Shown one piece after another: positions 17,011 through 25,604 of a stretch of 64,000 nt of DNA; the first letter of the stretch is position 1, and the number at the start of each line of letters is the position of its first letter. Source of the stretch: Oceanobacter kriegii DSM 6294 (lineage in GTDB: Bacteria; Pseudomonadota; Gammaproteobacteria; Pseudomonadales; Oceanobacteraceae); NCBI RefSeq assembly GCF_000422845.1, contig NZ_AUGV01000004.1, positions 248,001 through 312,000 of the forward strand, read 5' to 3'. Under the pieces are notes generated by a model that saw only the letters and a program-made list of their open reading frames with translations, was not told the DNA's origin and made no database searches. The position numbers were made by a program, and so were the translations under genes.

Positions 17011-20000
17011 TCAGATGTTGATGATGGCCTGTGTCACCTGATCAGACGTTTCAATGGTTTTGGCATTGGCCTGGAAGTTACGCTGGGCAATGATCAACTG
17101 CACCAGTTCCTCCGACAAATCGACGTTGGAATCTTCCAGCGCAGACGACTGAATCTGCCCCAAAGAAGCCGTATTTGGCTCACCAATGGTTGGCACGCCG
17201 GACGAGTATGACTCCGCCCAGGCGGTGTCACCCACTTTGGTCAAACCTTCCGGGTTGGTGAAGTTGGCCAACGCCACCTGCCCCAGGGTCTCAGACTGAC
17301 CATTGGTGAACTGGGCGAAGATAATGCCGTCGTCATCAATTTGCAGGCCACTCAAACGACCGGTGGTGTAACCGTTCTGATCCACTTCGTTAACCGCAAA
17401 ATCAGAGCCATACAAGGTGGTGCCTTCCAGGCTGATCTGGAAGTTGGAGCTGTTGGCCGGGGTGGTCAGCGGCAGACCGCCTTCCAGCACATTCATTGAG
17501 CCGATGGCACCGTTACGGTCGCCGTTGCTGTCCAATGGGTCCCAGTTGGTGATGTACATTTCACCGACGGCATCTTCATCGATGGTACCATCCTGGTTGA
17601 AGTAAAGATCGAAGCTGGCCATGGTGGCTTGCTGGTTAGCCGGGTAATCCAGCGTCGAATCCGGATCACCCACGTTCTGTCCATCCACCGTCACGTACAT
17701 AACCCACTGGGAGTCGGACGATTCGTCGGTGGCGGGTTCACGTACGAAGTACTGGGTCATCACATGGTCGTTACCCTGACTGTCGTAGATGGTCACCGAG
17801 GTGGAATGGTTATAGGTGCCAGAATCGTTCGGGTCGAAGGTGTTCAGCGCGTATTCGGTGTATTCAGAGGCATTGAGGGTGCCAAAAATACCCGATACCG
17901 ATGGCGTCGGATTCGACAGGTTATAGCCTTCGTTCAGTACGATATTCACGGTGCCGCCAATGGTGGCAGCCGAGGCCGCACCGGCGCTACCACCCAGTAC
18001 CTGCGGGCCAGTGGTGGACGAGCCGACAATCACCAGCGAGTCGGTATCGGTGCTGGAAGAAATCTCGATATCAATATCACGGCCTGTGGCACTGTTGATG
18101 ACCAGATCGCCGTCGGCGTTGATTTCAGCAGTAAAGCCCGGCAGCGAGGTATCGGTGTATTCGTTGATTTCTTCAGCCAGATCTTCCAGCGAAGTTGACG
18201 TTAATTGCTGACCATTGAGGGTAATGGTCATGTCGTTGCCTGGGCTGTTGTAGCCCGCTGCTGTCAGAGTGGCGGTGGAGGTTGCTGAAGCAGTAACCCC
18301 TGGCTCATCGTTCAGCAAGGCGACGATTTCGTTGGCAGCACTGTACTCCGGAATGGTAATGATGCTTTCTTCCCCTTCCGGATTCGTCAGGGTCACCATG
18401 GTTTCGGGGTAGCCGTTGTTAACGCCCTCAATGCCTTCAACCATCAGAGTGTCGTCGCTGGCATCCACCTGCAACAGGGCAAACAGCTCGGCATCGGTAA
18501 TGTCACTGCCTGAGGCATTAATGTTGGTGATGCTGATGGTCGAGGCTTCGCCCGCATCTGTGGCGCGCAGTTCCAGCTGATACTGGATTGGCGTGGTCGC
18601 TGGCTCTACTTCCACCGCGTAGGCTTGTACGCCAATGTAGCTGTCGGAGTCCTGGCTGTTCAACTGGGCATTAATGGCCGAAGCCAGCTCCTGCACCGAG
18701 CTGATTTCCTGATCCAGCGAGATCAGTACAGAACCGGAACGACCTTCTTCATCCGGCTGCGGCACTGTCAGGTTAATACGGAAGCTGTTGCTGCGATCGA
18801 TAGCATCGGTACCTGCCACAGCGTACAGGCTGTCAAAGCCCAGCTCAGTAACGGCCTGAGGCTCCGTACCGGTAGCGGTAATATCAATGCCCTCACCGGA
18901 GCCGGTGACCAGATTGGTAAACACCAACTGACCGCCCACCGCTTCAACGCTGACGTTATCGGCCAGGCCGTTAGCACCGATCACCAGATCAAACTGCTGC
19001 TGAATGGCGTTGGCCAGATCATCCAGATCGGCATAGGTGTTTGGTGGAATGGTTATTGTGTATGGGCCAGCGGTGTTACCCGTGGTACTGGTCACTTCAA
19101 TCTGGAATTCGTTATTGGCATCAACCGGGGCTTCACCACCGTCGTAGCGGTTTGAGGTAGAAAAGCCGAGATCCGTCAGGTTCAGGCCATTCGACGTTGC
19201 GGTGTTATCCGCCAGCTGTACGTAATCACCTTCGGTTGCCGGAGCCTGAGCCTGGAATGAAATAAAGCCGCTGCTGTTCACCACGTTCACATCCGGTGTG
19301 GCGCTTTGAGCCGCGATTTGGGTGTTGATTTCTGCCACCAGCTCAGCGGTTGTCACATTGGCATAGTCGGCTGGAGCAGCGGAGGCCCAGCTGGCTTCGG
19401 ACAGGTTGATGTTGTAGGTGGAGCCGTTACCGGTGGCAATGGTGAACGCCAGCACGTTGCCGTTGGCGGTACTCAAATCCTGAGCACCGATGATGCTGCC
19501 AGCAGTCAATTCCGCCAGTTCACCGGCATCGCTGGCAACAATATTCAGCGGCGGAGTGGCAGTGGTACGGGTGGTTGTTGAAGTACCCGGGGTGTTCGAC
19601 AGATCAATGGTCAGTGGCGTGTCACCAACAAACAGCAAGCTACCCTGCGTACCGGCACTGACGGCCCCGCTGGCACCAAAGGCAGCATCAAATGCGGCTG
19701 TGTTCGAGAGCGTAAACGCGCTGCCATTGGTCGCGGCGTAGCCCGCTCGGGTAATCACCAGCTCGCCGCCCGTACCCTGGCTGGCAGTAAATTGCTGGGA
19801 GCCAAAGGCATCATCCAGAGCCCCTTGCACATCGCTGAGAATATCAGCCACGGAGCCACCGGCCGCGACGCCATCCAGTGTGATGGTTTGGGCACCAGAG
19901 CCGTCACCCACATCAATATCCATGCTGATGGCGCCATAGCCGGCCGCTGCAACCGTGGTGAGGTCGGTGGCAAAGCCCACCCGTGCGGCAGTACCAGCGG

Positions 20001-20613
20001 TCATAGGCTGACCGGCACTGGACAAGGTAGTAAAGGTCGATTCAGGAATACCGGCGTCAACTGCGCCAATCGCCAGACCGGTGGTATCTACTGTGGTGCC
20101 CAGCTCCTGCAAAATTGGTTCGCTGGCGTCGAGGTTAACTTCCAGCTGAACGTCGCTGGTTAACTGTGGAGACTGACTGGTTACGTCAATTTGAAGGTCT
20201 TGCAGTACCCCGGCAATTTCGCCGTTTTCATCGGCCAAAAAGCCTTGCAGCACGGCGCCGTTGTTAGCGGTGACATAGCCATCGGCATCGAGGTTGTACG
20301 CCCCCGAACGGGTGTAAGTTTGTGAGCCGTTGTCGTTCAACACAAAGAAGCCGTTGCCATCGATGGCGAGGTCCAACGTGTTATCAGTGGCACTGATGCT
20401 GCCCTGGGTGAACTCTTGCGCCACATCCGCAACCGATACACCACTGCCCACTGCCGCACTGCCACTGCCCAGCAGCGAGTTGGTGTAGACGTCGCCAAAC
20501 TCCGCCCGCGATTCCTTAAAGCCGGTAGTGCTGGCGTTGGCGATGTTGTTACCGGTGACCGACAGGTCGGTAGACGCCGCGTTAATACCGCTCAAACCAA
20601 TGTTAAAAGCCAT
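17011..20613 (-). CDS. flgE: Flagellar hook protein FlgE, very large
   Basis: The N-terminus MAFNIGLSGINAASTDLSVT with GNNIANASTTGFKESRAEFG, the LDLAIDGNGFFVLNDNGSQT block and the C-terminal helix (DLSEELVQLIIAQRNFQANA) identify the hook subunit. At 1200 residues it is about three times the enterobacterial 402. The excess is a Thr/Ser/Ala/Gly/Asp-rich middle (about residues 180-950) of immunoglobulin-like repeats, several resembling each other (TLNGQQLTS, IDIEISSSTDTDSL). Hook inner residues are conserved, so it should still polymerise. It follows flgD by 29 bp. Confidence 0.96.
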   Translation of the reverse strand: MAFNIGLSGINAASTDLSVTGNNIANASTTGFKESRAEFGDVYTNSLLGSGSAAVGSGVSVADVAQEFTQGSISATDNTLDLAIDGNGFFVLNDNGSQTYTRSGAYNLDADGYVTANNGAVLQGFLADENGEIAGVLQDLQIDVTSQSPQLTSDVQLEVNLDASEPILQELGTTVDTTGLAIGAVDAGIPESTFTTLSSAGQPMTAGTAARVGFATDLTTVAAAGYGAISMDIDVGDGSGAQTITLDGVAAGGSVADILSDVQGALDDAFGSQQFTASQGTGGELVITRAGYAATNGSAFTLSNTAAFDAAFGASGAVSAGTQGSLLFVGDTPLTIDLSNTPGTSTTTRTTATPPLNIVASDAGELAELTAGSIIGAQDLSTANGNVLAFTIATGNGSTYNINLSEASWASAAPADYANVTTAELVAEINTQIAAQSATPDVNVVNSSGFISFQAQAPATEGDYVQLADNTATSNGLNLTDLGFSTSNRYDGGEAPVDANNEFQIEVTSTTGNTAGPYTITIPPNTYADLDDLANAIQQQFDLVIGANGLADNVSVEAVGGQLVFTNLVTGSGEGIDITATGTEPQAVTELGFDSLYAVAGTDAIDRSNSFRINLTVPQPDEEGRSGSVLISLDQEISSVQELASAINAQLNSQDSDSYIGVQAYAVEVEPATTPIQYQLELRATDAGEASTISITNINASGSDITDAELFALLQVDASDDTLMVEGIEGVNNGYPETMVTLTNPEGEESIITIPEYSAANEIVALLNDEPGVTASATSTATLTAAGYNSPGNDMTITLNGQQLTSTSLEDLAEEINEYTDTSLPGFTAEINADGDLVINSATGRDIDIEISSSTDTDSLVIVGSSTTGPQVLGGSAGAASAATIGGTVNIVLNEGYNLSNPTPSVSGIFGTLNASEYTEYALNTFDPNDSGTYNHSTSVTIYDSQGNDHVMTQYFVREPATDESSDSQWVMYVTVDGQNVGDPDSTLDYPANQQATMASFDLYFNQDGTIDEDAVGEMYITNWDPLDSNGDRNGAIGSMNVLEGGLPLTTPANSSNFQISLEGTTLYGSDFAVNEVDQNGYTTGRLSGLQIDDDGIIFAQFTNGQSETLGQVALANFTNPEGLTKVGDTAWAESYSSGVPTIGEPNTASLGQIQSSALEDSNVDLSEELVQLIIAQRNFQANAKTIETSDQVTQAIINI

Positions 20614-20642
20614 GACGAATTCCTCTTGATACCTGTCGTGCG

Positions 20643-21434
20643 TTAGTCTTCGAGAACCTGGCTGATATCAGACATGCTGGCTGTCTGACCGCCGGTCAAA
20701 TTAAGGGTAACGGTGCCGCTGGAAGCCAACGTCACGCTCTCTACCCGGGTACTCATGTTCATATCAACCTGTTCGGTTGTACCGTCGATAGTGCCCGTCA
20801 GTACAAACTGGTATTCACCGGCTTCGTAAGGCACCAGTTGCGGGTTGCCGTCGTCGTCCAGAATCAGTTCGCCGTTGTCATCGGTCAGATATTCATCCCG
20901 GTTCAGGGCGCTGCTGTTCAGCTCATCGCCATCGACGCTGAGGTTGAGGCCATCCCACTCCACCGACAGGGCGCCAGAGGCGTGCGTGCCAATGTCATAC
21001 TGTTCCAGTAACTGACCGCTGCTGTCGTACACCGCAAGGCTCAGGTCAGTGGCGCTTTCTTCCAGCTCGGTATAGCCACTCAGGGTGCCACCATCGCGCA
21101 GCACACCGCTGGTGTTGCCATCAACAATCACCGACTGGCCAACCATGCTGGAGGCCTGCAAGGCGGAGAAAGATGAGAACTCGGACGAAATGGTCTCAAC
21201 CGTGGTGTTGAGGTTGTCGATGCCCTCAACCGTTGAGAACTGCGCCAGCTGTGCCACAAACGCCTGGTTGTCCATGGGGTCGAGCGGGTTCTGGTTGTTC
21301 AACTGAGCAACCATCAGCTCCAGAAAGGCGTCCTGTCCCAGTTCGTTATCGGAGGTGCCCGTACCGGAATCGGTCGAAGCCTTGTACTGATCCAGTACCG
21401 AAGACGAGGTGGTGGTTGTATCAATGGTGGACAT
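20643..21434 (-). CDS. flgD: Hook cap / hook assembly protein FlgD
   Basis: The 263-residue protein has the FlgD N-terminal motif ELGQDAFLELMVAQLNNQNP followed by LDPMDNQAFVAQLAQFSTVE. It then has the FlgD tudor-like/FnIII C-terminal region. FlgD caps the growing hook and is removed when the hook is finished. The C-terminal domain is slightly longer than in enterobacteria and includes an acidic insertion (DDNGELILDDDGNPQ). It lies between flgC and flgE. Confidence 0.96.
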   Translation of the reverse strand: MSTIDTTTTSSSVLDQYKASTDSGTGTSDNELGQDAFLELMVAQLNNQNPLDPMDNQAFVAQLAQFSTVEGIDNLNTTVETISSEFSSFSALQASSMVGQSVIVDGNTSGVLRDGGTLSGYTELEESATDLSLAVYDSSGQLLEQYDIGTHASGALSVEWDGLNLSVDGDELNSSALNRDEYLTDDNGELILDDDGNPQLVPYEAGEYQFVLTGTIDGTTEQVDMNMSTRVESVTLASSGTVTLNLTGGQTASMSDISQVLED

Positions 21435-21444
21435 GAAAACCTCC

Positions 21445-21891
21445 TTACTGGCCCAGCGTCAGCGTACGGGTAAGCATTTGCTTGGCGGTTTTCATCACCT
21501 CTACGTTCATCTGATAGCTGCGGGAAGACGACATCATGTCGGTCATTTCCTCTACCACGTTAACGTTGGGGTAATAGACATAACCGTCTTCGTTGGCCAT
21601 GGGGTGATCCGGCTGAAAGCGGGCTTGCAGTGGTGAGTCTTTCTCGACAATACCCAGCACCTGCACCCCAACGCCGATACCGTCGTCCATGCCGCTGAAC
21701 TGGCCGTCTTCATTCAGCTTCAGCTCTTCTTGTTGCATCACCGCAAACCAGGGCTTGCGAGCGCGGTAGGTTTCATCCACCGAGCTGGAGGCACTTTCCG
21801 CGTTAGCCAGGTTGGAAGCTGTGGTATTCAAACGCACCGACTGGGCACTCATGCCAGAACCGGCGATATCAAACACATTGGTTAATGACAT
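21445..21891 (-). CDS. flgC: Flagellar proximal rod protein FlgC
   Basis: The 148-residue protein has the conserved FDIAGSGMSAQSVRLNTTAS with NLANAESASSS N-terminus. Near the end is the C-terminal YPNVNVVEEMTDMMSSSRSY block. It is normal length for FlgC. The gene begins 2 bp after flgB ends, in the flgBCDE unit. Confidence 0.97.
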   Translation of the reverse strand: MSLTNVFDIAGSGMSAQSVRLNTTASNLANAESASSSVDETYRARKPWFAVMQQEELKLNEDGQFSGMDDGIGVGVQVLGIVEKDSPLQARFQPDHPMANEDGYVYYPNVNVVEEMTDMMSSSRSYQMNVEVMKTAKQMLTRTLTLGQ

Positions 21892-21893
21892 GA

Positions 21894-22319
21894 TTATTCT
21901 CCCCGGATGGCGCCTTTGAGACCTGTGATCTTGCTGTTCAGGAACTCAAAGGAAGCGTTGTAATCGATGCTGTTTTTGGCGTAGAGCGCCGATTCCAGCT
22001 GCGAATCGACCGTGTTGCCATCGAGCGCAGGCTGCATTGGATTGCGGTACAGCAGGCTTTCATCCATTGAACCGGTACCCGATCCGGCCAAATGGCCGCT
22101 GTTGGTACGCTCCAGCGTCAGACTGGTTTGCTGGGCGGTGCCCACATTGCCGTTTTCAACCGCCGCATCCAATGCTGACTGAAAATCAAAATCCCGCGCC
22201 TTGTATCCCGGGGTATCGGCGTTAGCGAGGTTATTCGCCAGCACCTCTGCCCGCTTGGCACGAAGTTGCAGAGCATCGTCATGAACACCGAGTGCATTGT
22301 TGAAACTGATTGCCGCCAT
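21894..22319 (-). CDS. flgB: Flagellar proximal rod protein FlgB
   Basis: The start was set at ATG 22317-22319 (MAAISFNNALGVHDDALQLR); a GTG 12 bp upstream is possible but adds no conserved residues. The core AEVLANNLANADTPGYKARD is diagnostic, with the C-terminal ALYAKNSIDYNASFEFLNSK. FlgB is the most membrane-proximal rod subunit. It is the first gene of flgBCDE, with a near-perfect sigma54 promoter upstream. Confidence 0.96.
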   Translation of the reverse strand: MAAISFNNALGVHDDALQLRAKRAEVLANNLANADTPGYKARDFDFQSALDAAVENGNVGTAQQTSLTLERTNSGHLAGSGTGSMDESLLYRNPMQPALDGNTVDSQLESALYAKNSIDYNASFEFLNSKITGLKGAIRGE

Positions 22320-22358
22320 TGCCGTTACCACAGTCGAAACTTAACTTGCAGTGAATAC

Positions 22359-22375
22359 AGCAACCGCCGTGCCAA
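22359..22375 (-). promoter_or_regulatory. Sigma54 (-24/-12) promoter of flgBCDE
   Basis: The minus strand reads TTGGCACG-GCGG-TTGCT, an exact match to the sigma54 consensus, about 40 bp upstream of flgB. Confidence 0.92.
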
Positions 22376-22546
22376 ATAAAAATATGCTTATTTATCAGTA
22401 GCTTGGATATAGTCTCAAGATGAGTGGCAAGCCAAAACGGCAAATTGCCGCCACTTTTACCAGCGGCAGGAAATGATTGGCCAGTGGCCAAGGGAGTGGC
22501 AAAGCGGGTTGAAAAGGAAGTACTAAAGGGAACATAGAAAGCAAAC

Positions 22547-22574
22547 AAAAAAGCCGCTACCCAAGGGTAGCGGC
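22547..22574 (-). terminator. Rho-independent terminator of the TRAP-nadC-phnN/TP operon
   Basis: On the minus strand GCCGCTACCC-TT-GGGTAGCGGC is followed by TTTTTT. It is a perfect 10-bp stem located 41 bp past the stop of the kinase/phosphorylase fusion. Confidence 0.93.
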
Positions 22575-22614
22575 AATACGCTATGGCAAAACCTGTGTAG
22601 ATAGCTGAATTTGT

Positions 22615-24693
22615 TTAGCTTGCCAGCTGCGACCGACCCGGGTGCACCGAGACGCCGCTATAGCGATAAACGTCGTCAGCCATCTCTTTAGCGTCCCGGA
22701 CCTGACCAAAGTACACCCGGAATAACAGATCGCCTTTTTGCACCTGACTGCCGAGCTCAACATGCAGTTCGATGCCTGCTCTCGGGTTGGCGGGCGCCCC
22801 GGCATAGCGGGCAATGCTGTTAATACGCCAGACATCAAAGGCATCCACTTCACCGTCGACATCAGCCAGTACATCGATGTAGCGATCCTCCGGTGCAGGC
22901 AGCACCTTACGCTTGCCCTGAGCCCGGCAAATTTCCAGAAATTTGCGGGCTGCCGCTCCGGACTTGAGGGTTTCCAGCGCCAGTGCTTGCCCTTGTCCTG
23001 GCGCTGCCTTACCAGACATTTCCAACAGCCGTCCGGCAAACAACAGCGCTTTGTCACGCAGGTCTTTGGGCGCGGTTTTCTTGTTGTTGAGCACTTCGAT
23101 AATGTCGCGGGCTTCGAGTGCCGGACCAACACCGCGCCCCACCGGATGGTTGCCGTCGGTCAAAATAGCATCGACCTCGATGCCCAACGCGGCACCTACG
23201 GATTCAAACAGGCCTTTCAGGCGTTCAGCTTCAGCCATGGTCTTGAGCTTGACGTTCGGCCCCACCGGTAAATCGATCACCAGATGGGTAATCCCGGCAG
23301 CCAGTTTTTTCGACAGGATCGACGCCACACTCATCTTGGCGGAATCAAGATCCAGCGGCCGGATCATGGCATTGGTGAAATCATCGAACAGGGTATGACT
23401 GATACGGCCGTTCCAGACCACACAGCCATTATGCTCGTCGACCACCTTTTGTACCTGTCGCGCTGACAGATCAACGTCAGCAAACAAGGCCATGGTATCT
23501 GCCGTACCTGCTGGGGAGGTGATCGCCTTCGACGACGCCTTGGGAATTTTCAGCCCCAGTGCTGCAATGATCGGAATAATGATCAAACTGACCCGGCTGC
23601 CAGGCAAACCACCCATCGAGTGCTTGTCGACCACCACCGGCAGGTTCCAGTTAATGACGCTGGAAAAGCGTGAACGGGCGCGGGTCAGATCACTCAGTTC
23701 CGCATCTGACAAATCGTTCGACAACGCCGTCAGGAAAGCACAGGCGGCACCTTCACTGATACGGTTTTCATTGATGTCACTGATAACCGCGAAGTACTCA
23801 TCTTCGGTTAGCGACTGGCCTTTGATCTTCTGTTTCAGTAGCGCCAGCCCTTGCGGGTAGGACGGCTCGGATACCGTCACCTTGACCTTGTGATCGAAGC
23901 CAAGCACAGCGTAGGAGCTGGCCAGAATTCCGACCTGGTCGGTCTTCAACGCCACAGCATCAGAAATGATCACGTCGAATACCCGATGCTGATTCATAAA
24001 GGTCAGCTCGAGCCGCGGGTTTTCCGGATCGGCAATCATGCGGGCAAACGGGCTGTCAGGCTGAATCACGCAGGCCAGCCGGTAACCGGCAGTCATTTCG
24101 AGCGTGCGGGTTTTGGTTTCGTTGCCCCAGAAGCTGCTGAGCGCATCAATAAAACGGTTGATGCCGTGCTCAAGGGTTTTGTCGTTAACCACCCGAACAA
24201 ACGGAATATCTTGCGGAATGTCCCACTCCAGGCTACTAAGGCGACGCTGGATTTGCTCCATCGACTCACGACCACGTTCGATCAGACGTTGTTTCAACAC
24301 CTCTTTCGAGGCGGTAATCTCGATCAGACTGACCGGCAAACCCATGCCGACCAGGTCGCCGATTACCTTGCGGGAAACATTGGCAATGACGGTTTCGCCA
24401 CGCTTGATGCGATCCCGAATATCAGCCTGCAGGCCATAGCACAAGCCATGGGCCTGCCAGGAAATAAGTAACCGTCCCGACTCCTGCCACTGGACAAACT
24501 CACTCTCGGTGACGGCAATATGATCCTCACCGCCAGCATCCGCCGGGCGACTGACAATACGCATTGCACGGCTGACCAGATGGGCATGCAAACGCTGCAT
24601 AGCCAGGTCAATCAGAGTGTCCTTGCCGACCCCACTGGGGCCGACCACCAGAACGAGCATGCCCTCTGGCTGGGCGGTCTGGTTACTCATCAT
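22615..24693 (-). CDS. PhnN-type ribose-1,5-bisphosphate kinase fused to a type-2 thymidine/NMP phosphorylase
   Basis: The 692-residue protein has two enzymes. Residues about 12-190 match PhnN: P-loop GPSGVGKDT (18-26), RPADAGGEDHIAVTESEF, SWQAHGLCYG and RLIERGRES. PhnN makes PRPP from ribose 1,5-bisphosphate and ATP. Residues about 205-690 are a nucleoside-phosphorylase class II protein of the archaeal AMP-phosphorylase-like 'type 2' group. It has an N-terminal extension, then VVVDKHSMGGLPGSRVSL (phosphate site, about 354-370) and SSKAITSPAGTADTM (387-401). These differ from the DeoA KxSxGGxGD motif. Such phosphorylases split nucleoside monophosphates to ribose 1,5-bisphosphate and base, so the product of one domain is the substrate of the other. 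It starts 3 bp after the NadC-like gene and is the last gene before a strong terminator. The biological substrate is inferred, not shown. Confidence 0.88.
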   Translation of the reverse strand: MMSNQTAQPEGMLVLVVGPSGVGKDTLIDLAMQRLHAHLVSRAMRIVSRPADAGGEDHIAVTESEFVQWQESGRLLISWQAHGLCYGLQADIRDRIKRGETVIANVSRKVIGDLVGMGLPVSLIEITASKEVLKQRLIERGRESMEQIQRRLSSLEWDIPQDIPFVRVVNDKTLEHGINRFIDALSSFWGNETKTRTLEMTAGYRLACVIQPDSPFARMIADPENPRLELTFMNQHRVFDVIISDAVALKTDQVGILASSYAVLGFDHKVKVTVSEPSYPQGLALLKQKIKGQSLTEDEYFAVISDINENRISEGAACAFLTALSNDLSDAELSDLTRARSRFSSVINWNLPVVVDKHSMGGLPGSRVSLIIIPIIAALGLKIPKASSKAITSPAGTADTMALFADVDLSARQVQKVVDEHNGCVVWNGRISHTLFDDFTNAMIRPLDLDSAKMSVASILSKKLAAGITHLVIDLPVGPNVKLKTMAEAERLKGLFESVGAALGIEVDAILTDGNHPVGRGVGPALEARDIIEVLNNKKTAPKDLRDKALLFAGRLLEMSGKAAPGQGQALALETLKSGAAARKFLEICRAQGKRKVLPAPEDRYIDVLADVDGEVDAFDVWRINSIARYAGAPANPRAGIELHVELGSQVQKGDLLFRVYFGQVRDAKEMADDVYRYSGVSVHPGRSQLAS

Positions 24694-24696
24694 CAG

Positions 24697-25563
24697 TTAC
24701 TCCGCTTCATCCAGACCGATGTCCAGAGCAGGTGAAGATTGGGTAATACGGCCTACCGAAATGAAATCAACACCGGTCTCGGCAATGGTGCGAATGGTTT
24801 CCAGACGCACACCACCCGACGCTTCCAGCAGAATCTTGCCGTTCACCAGCTCAACCGCTTTTTTCATATCTTCAACAGACATGTTGTCCAGCATGATGAC
24901 GTCGGCTTTGGCCGCCAGCGCTTCCTCAACCTGATCGAGACGGTCACACTCCACTTCCACCTTGGTCAGCACGGGAACGGATGCCTTTGCGCGCACAACC
25001 GCGGCAGTGATGCTGCCACATACGGCAATGTGGTTGTCTTTCAGCATGATGCCGTTATCCAAACCAAGACGGTGGTTACGACCGCCACCACACGCCACCG
25101 CGTGTTTTTCCATTGCCCGCAGACCCGGCGTGGTTTTACGGGAATCGATCAATTGGGCCTTGGTGCCTTCAATTTCCTTCACGTAGGTTGCAGCAACGGT
25201 GGCGATACCCGACAGGTGCTGACACAGGTTCAGCGACACCCGTTCGGCGGTAAGAATGCTGCGGGCACATCCGCGGATTTTCAGCAGGATGTCGCCTTTC
25301 TGAACCTGGTCACCATCCTTCACCAGCTGCTCTACTTCCAGTGTTGGATCGTAGAAGCTGAACACCCGAGCGGCAGCAGCAATACCGGCAACCGTCATTG
25401 GCTCACGGGCGTTCATATAGAAATCGCCCTGCAGTTCCTGATCCACCAGCAAGGTAGCGGTCAGATCGAAATAGCCGATATCTTCGCGCAGGAAGGCACG
25501 AATTTGATCGTCCAGAACCAGTGGATCCAGTGGCCATGCAACAGGTTTGTTGGAAACAGACAT
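24697..25563 (-). CDS. Nicotinate-nucleotide pyrophosphorylase (NadC)-like phosphoribosyltransferase
   Basis: The 288-residue protein has the full NadC signature set: AERVSLNLCQHLSGIATVAA, DSRKTTPGLRAMEKHAVACG followed by GGRNHRLGLDNG, LKDNH, then VEVECDRLDQ, DVIMLDNM and EASGGVRLETI. NadC condenses quinolinate with PRPP, giving nicotinate mononucleotide, CO2 and PPi. It is not with nadA/nadB but between a TAXI-TRAP permease and a PRPP-forming fusion enzyme, so it may act on an imported quinolinate-like acid. A ModD-type relative is the main alternative family. It overlaps nothing; the gap to the fusion gene is 3 bp. Confidence 0.88.
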   Translation of the reverse strand: MSVSNKPVAWPLDPLVLDDQIRAFLREDIGYFDLTATLLVDQELQGDFYMNAREPMTVAGIAAAARVFSFYDPTLEVEQLVKDGDQVQKGDILLKIRGCARSILTAERVSLNLCQHLSGIATVAATYVKEIEGTKAQLIDSRKTTPGLRAMEKHAVACGGGRNHRLGLDNGIMLKDNHIAVCGSITAAVVRAKASVPVLTKVEVECDRLDQVEEALAAKADVIMLDNMSVEDMKKAVELVNGKILLEASGGVRLETIRTIAETGVDFISVGRITQSSPALDIGLDEAE

Positions 25564-25604
25564 AATAGTACCTCGTTATTTAAAACAGATTTTTTGATAT
25601 AAGT

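Noticed and set aside
22615-24693. Simple DeoA thymidine phosphorylase
   Set aside because: The active-site motifs follow the AMP-phosphorylase-like group, and the PhnN domain is fused in one frame.
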